Of a stretch of 64,000 nucleotides of DNA, positions 61,020-64,000 are shown in pieces. Origin of the DNA: Micromonospora coerulea (lineage in GTDB: Bacteria; Actinomycetota; Actinomycetes; Mycobacteriales; Micromonosporaceae); NCBI RefSeq assembly GCF_016598485.1, contig NZ_JAEMUW010000012.1, positions 62,001 to 126,000 of the forward strand. Direction: 5' to 3'. Numbering within the stretch: position 1 is the first letter of the stretch; each line of letters begins with the position of its first letter. Below the pieces are notes generated by a model. It worked only from the letters and a program-made list of their open reading frames with translations, was not told the origin of the DNA and made no database searches. The position numbers and the translations under genes are program-made.

Positions 61020-62630
61020 TCAGGACGGGTTGTCGCCGTGGGTCAGGGTCTCCCAGGCGACGAAGAGGTTGTTGCTGCCGGCGGGGCGCTGCTGCAGGGT
61101 CAGGGTCTGGGTGTTGGCCATCGCGTAACCGAGGCGGTTGGCCATTGCGTTGTAGCCGACCTCGGTGATCGGCCCGAGACCCCGGTTGAGACTGCCGGCG
61201 CAGAGCCAGGAGGGTGCCGGCTCGCCGAGCTGGTACTTCGAGTGGAAGCCGAGGGCGTGCCGCAACCGCTCACCGACCTGCGGATACAGGTCCCGTCCCT
61301 GGATGCGGGAGGTCTCCGCAACGTGCGAGATGGCGGAGATCCCGTACCCGGTGTGGGTGAAGTCGCGGCAGGTCTCCTGGGCGAGGCCGGCGACGAAGGT
61401 CGACTGGCCGTGCCAGTAGTTGATGATCTCGCTGCTGGTGTCCAGCCCGCTGCCGGGCACCGTGTACGGCAGGGTGCCGTCACTGGGCAGGTAGATGAAG
61501 GCCCGGGTGCGGTTGAGGTAGCGGGTGACCGCCGCGTCGTAGCTGGCCTGGTCATCCAGAAAGACGGAGATGCCGACCGCAGCCTCAATCATGGTCAGCT
61601 CCCAGTTGCCGTTGCTGTTGGAGCCGTTGCGGACCACCGGCAGGTAGACGTTGCGCAGCATGGTGGCGAACCGGGTGGCGTTGGGCCAACTGCCGTACGT
61701 GTACCGGATGAGGTCCGCGGCCCGGGGCCAGACCGAGCCCGCCCAGCCGGTCTGCAACGGGGCGTTGCTGCCGGTGTGTGAGGTGATCGTCGCCGACCAG
61801 GCGTCCATGATCTGTATTGACTTTTGGGCGTACCGGCCGTCCCCGGTGAGGTACCAGGCGAGCGCGGCGGTGTATGCGGCGATGGCGTCTTCGCGCTCGT
61901 CCGTGCAGCCGTAGTTGGGGTTGGAGTAGGAGCCACACTCGACGACCGAGCGGGGCGCCGGGTTTCGCGACAGGTTGGCGTACCAGCTGCTCATCATCTG
62001 GTTGTAGGCCGAGGCCCAGGGCTGCGCGCCGGCCTGCACCCGGGACCGGACGAAGTCGAGCTGGCCGCGGCTGACCAGTACGCCGGGGTGCGTGAACCCG
62101 CCCGAGGGGGGTGGGGTGCCATCGCCGGTGGGCAGCGTCCAGCTCTGGTTGGCGGCGCCGGTGCAGGTCCAGATCTGCAGCGGGGTGCCGTCGGCCGAGC
62201 TCGGGCCGGTCGCGTCGAGGCACTTGCCGGAGGGCGGGTTTATCAATTGTCCGCTCGCGTACGACCACTGCTGCGCGCCGGTGCCGTTGCAGTCGTAGAT
62301 CTGCACCCTGGCGCCGTTGGCGGTGCCGGCTGCGGCCACGTCGAGGCACTTTCCGAGCGCCCGCATGGTGCCGTCGTCGGCGAGGGTCCACTGTTGCGCC
62401 GCAGTGCCGTTGCAGGTGTAGAGCTGTACCTGGGTGCCGTTGGCCGGGTTCGCCGCGGCGACGTCGGCACACTTGCCGCCGTACCCGGTGATGGCCCCCA
62501 CGACGGCCGCGGATGCCGCGGGCATGCCGACCGTCAGGCTCGCGGGTATGACGAGCGTGGCCGCGGCGAGCGCCGCGGCCAACCGGATGCGGGGCCGAGG
62601 GGAAGCGGCCCCGGCCAATTGTCGCGCCAT
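61020..62630 (-). CDS. Secreted ricin-type lectin / alginate-lyase-like protein
   Basis: This 536-residue exported protein has a Tat-less signal peptide ending ASA (cleavage near 41). A ricin B-type beta-trefoil (CBM13) spans about 45-170 with three QxW repeats (AAQQWTL, GAQQWSY, ANQSWTL) and six Cys. After a Pro-rich linker, an (alpha/alpha)-toroid domain like alginate lyase PL5/PF05426 begins at HPGVLVSRGQLDFVRSRVQA and includes GNWELTMIEAAVGISVFLDD and INYWHGQSTFVAGLAQETCRD. It probably cleaves a uronic-acid polysaccharide or binds galactose through the lectin. ATG 62630 is preceded by aaagga. Confidence 0.87.
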   Translation of the reverse strand: MARQLAGAASPRPRIRLAAALAAATLVIPASLTVGMPAASAAVVGAITGYGGKCADVAAANPANGTQVQLYTCNGTAAQQWTLADDGTMRALGKCLDVAAAGTANGARVQIYDCNGTGAQQWSYASGQLINPPSGKCLDATGPSSADGTPLQIWTCTGAANQSWTLPTGDGTPPPSGGFTHPGVLVSRGQLDFVRSRVQAGAQPWASAYNQMMSSWYANLSRNPAPRSVVECGSYSNPNYGCTDEREDAIAAYTAALAWYLTGDGRYAQKSIQIMDAWSATITSHTGSNAPLQTGWAGSVWPRAADLIRYTYGSWPNATRFATMLRNVYLPVVRNGSNSNGNWELTMIEAAVGISVFLDDQASYDAAVTRYLNRTRAFIYLPSDGTLPYTVPGSGLDTSSEIINYWHGQSTFVAGLAQETCRDFTHTGYGISAISHVAETSRIQGRDLYPQVGERLRHALGFHSKYQLGEPAPSWLCAGSLNRGLGPITEVGYNAMANRLGYAMANTQTLTLQQRPAGSNNLFVAWETLTHGDNPS

Positions 62631-62987
62631 GTCCTGGTCCTTTCCGTGCGAAGCGGTCGATGCGGGACGGTCCGCCGAGGCGGCAGGCCAGTCATCGGGT
62701 TGGGCCGTAGCGGGTTGGCCTGTCGGTCGGTGGCGGGGAGCTCGGACGAGACGGAGGAGTAAGCTGTTAAGGAAGTTAATTATTGCGACAGACTCGATCA
62801 GTATCAATGTCTGGAGCGAGGGCATCCGCCATGGAAGGGCTGCCGCGAAGCGCCTTGGGGCGTGAAGCGGCTGCCTCGAACGCGGAGTCGTTGGCCCAGG
62901 CCGTGACCGCTTCGAACGCGGGAGAGGCCGAGGGCAATCCTGGCCAAGTAGGCCCAGGGTCGGGCGGGTTTCCGTACGCTGCGCTGA
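62631..62987. other. Divergent regulatory region of lyase and CapA genes
   Basis: No gene is seen. An AT-rich island at 62761-62800 (aaggaagttaattattgcga) interrupts the GC-rich sequence and is similar to the island upstream of the GH27 gene. It probably holds promoters and a shared operator. Confidence 0.5.
62975..62980 (+). promoter_or_regulatory. -10 box of a possible leaderless capA-type mRNA
   Basis: TACGCT fits the TANNNT -10 consensus and ends seven bases before GTG 62988, so transcription may begin at the start codon itself. No ribosome site precedes the GTG, consistent with a leaderless transcript. No clear -35 box is seen. Confidence 0.4.
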
Positions 62988-64000
62988 GTGAGATGGGCAC
63001 GTTCCTTCGTCGCGCTGGCGGCGACCCTGACTGTTACGGCGTGCGATGCCGCCCGGACCCCGCCGGCCGGCGCGCCCACCCGCTCCGCCCCTGCAGGCTC
63101 CCCCTCGCACCCCGCCGAGATCACCTTGGCCTTCGCGGGCGACGTGCACTTCGCCGACCGCACGGCCGATCTGCTGGGCGACCCGGCGACCGCGTTCGGG
63201 TCGATCTCGTCGACCCTGTCGGCCGCAGACCTGGCGATGGTCAACCTGGAAACGGCGGTCACCACACGCGGGACTCCCGAGCCGAAGGAGTTCCATTTCC
63301 GGGCGCCGGCAAGCGCGTATGACGCGGCAAAGGCCGCCGGCATCGACGTCGTGTCGATCGCCAACAACCACGTGTTGGACTACGGGCGGACGGGGCTGGC
63401 CGACACCGTGGAGGCAGCCAGGGCCGTCGGGATGCCGGCCGTCGGGGCGGGCGCCGACGCGGCGGCGGCGTACACGCCGTGGATCACCGAGATACGCGGT
63501 ACCAGAATCGCTGTCCTCGGCTTCAGCCAGGTCTCCGAGCTGTGGTCGGAGTGGAGAGCCACCGGCACCCGGGCCGGCATCGCGATGACCCGGGACTTGC
63601 CGCGCGCCGTCGCGGCGGTGCGCGCCGCCCGGCGCCAGGCCAGCGTGGTCGTCGTCTACGTCCACTGGGGCACGGAGGGCGACGCGTGTCCGCCCGCCGA
63701 GGCTCGCGCGTTCGCTGGCGAGGTGGCCGAGGCGGGTGCGACGATCGTGGTCGGCACCCACGCCCACCTACTGCTCGGCGACGGATGGCTCGGCAAGACT
63801 TTCGTCCAGTACGGCCTCGGCAACTTCCTATGGTGGCGTGACGACGCGTACAGCAACGACACGGGGGTGCTGCGGGTGACCCTCAACGGTTCGGCGATCT
63901 CGAAGACGGAACTAGTGCCCGCGACGATCTCCCGACACACCGGTCGACCCGAACTCGCCGGCCGGGAGGACACGGCCCGGATCCGCCAGGAGTACGCCGG
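62988..64000 (+). CDS. CapA-family (PGA_cap) metallophosphatase-like lipoprotein, partial
   Basis: GTG 62988 starts a lipoprotein signal peptide (RWARSFVALAATLTVTAC, lipid Cys 19) and a Pro/Ala linker. The CapA domain follows: ITLAFAGDVHFADRTADLL (metal Asp and His), MVNLETAVTTRGTP, VVSIANNHVLDYGRTGLADT, VYVHWGTEGDACPPAEA and IVVGTHAHLLLGDGW. These are metallophosphoesterase-like proteins linked to capsule or polyglutamate handling at the cell surface. The gene runs past the window end; at least 337 codons are present. No ribosome site is seen; see the -10 box at 62975. Confidence 0.85.
   Translation, partial: MRWARSFVALAATLTVTACDAARTPPAGAPTRSAPAGSPSHPAEITLAFAGDVHFADRTADLLGDPATAFGSISSTLSAADLAMVNLETAVTTRGTPEPKEFHFRAPASAYDAAKAAGIDVVSIANNHVLDYGRTGLADTVEAARAVGMPAVGAGADAAAAYTPWITEIRGTRIAVLGFSQVSELWSEWRATGTRAGIAMTRDLPRAVAAVRAARRQASVVVVYVHWGTEGDACPPAEARAFAGEVAEAGATIVVGTHAHLLLGDGWLGKTFVQYGLGNFLWWRDDAYSNDTGVLRVTLNGSAISKTELVPATISRHTGRPELAGREDTARIRQEYA

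Noticed and set aside
62631..63767. Extension of the lyase frame to 63767
   Set aside because: The extra 379 codons are antisense to the CapA gene; the signal peptide starts at 62630 with a ribosome site.
1..64000. tRNA, rRNA or CRISPR arrays
   Set aside because: I looked for cloverleaf-like segments ending CCA, rRNA signatures and regularly spaced repeats and recognised none; a covariance-model scan would be needed to exclude a divergent tRNA.

Overview
The window comes from a high-GC Gram-positive bacterium, almost certainly an actinomycete of the Micromonosporaceae type. This rests on strong G/C preference at third codon positions, frequent GTG starts, four-base stop/start overlaps (ATGA, GTGA), TANNNT-like -10 boxes, a possible leaderless mRNA, Tat/lipobox binding proteins, and many LacI, ROK, DeoR and GntR sugar regulators. 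The content is an accessory carbohydrate-catabolism region bordered by decayed mobile DNA.

Region 1 (1-8000) is a mixed border. It holds the C-terminal end of a secreted S8-type peptidase with an apparent frameshift, a cyclase-family hydrolase, a one-base-frameshifted DUF7662-like gene, a cold-shock domain fused to an unknown C-terminal domain, decayed fragments, a solitary TnpB nuclease with structured 3' sequence, a DUF2231 membrane protein and a flavin monooxygenase.

Region 2 (8313-29511) is one long, almost gapless plus-strand cluster. It encodes a tandem metallo-beta-lactamase-fold protein, a GH36/GH31-like barrel enzyme, a LacI repressor, an ABC sugar importer, a ROK kinase/regulator, a SIS isomerase, alpha-mannosidase (GH38), beta-mannosidase (GH2), an unknown six-hairpin-like glycosidase, GH1, GH4, a BadF-type amino-sugar kinase and a NagB-like protein. 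The glycosidases lack signal peptides, so imported oligosaccharides are probably taken apart in the cytoplasm. A mannose- and GlcNAc-containing glycan is my best inference for the substrate.

Region 3 (29501-36570) is a convergent minus-strand operon: Asp/Glu racemase-like, hydroxypyruvate-isomerase-like, LacD/YihT-like aldolase, FGGY kinase and four-carbon-acid-sugar kinase. A DeoR regulator is divergent from it across an operator-rich gap, followed by a class I mannose-6-phosphate isomerase. It looks like a route for an acid sugar or ketose.

Region 4 (36571-46340) has small housekeeping-type genes (cupin, membrane proteins, ArsR-like metal/Fe-S regulator with hemerythrin/DUF2249 protein, ATP-dependent DNA ligase, DUF4352 protein) mixed with a gene graveyard: IS6, IS3, integrase, LacI and TetR fragments, a frameshifted lipoprotein, a decapitated Cys-rich protein and a truncated DUF993-type aldolase.

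Region 5 (46281-60400) is a coherent galactoside locus. It has a secreted GH27 and a cytoplasmic GH36 alpha-galactosidase, an ABC importer, an aldose-1-epimerase-like protein, an SDR (candidate galactose dehydrogenase), an SMP-30 lactonase, galactonate dehydratase (DgoD), a PfkB kinase and a KDPGal aldolase, under a GntR/FCD regulator. Together they spell out the oxidative De Ley-Doudoroff galactose pathway. Region 6 (61020-64000) has a secreted ricin-lectin/alginate-lyase-like protein and the start of a CapA-family lipoprotein that runs off the window.
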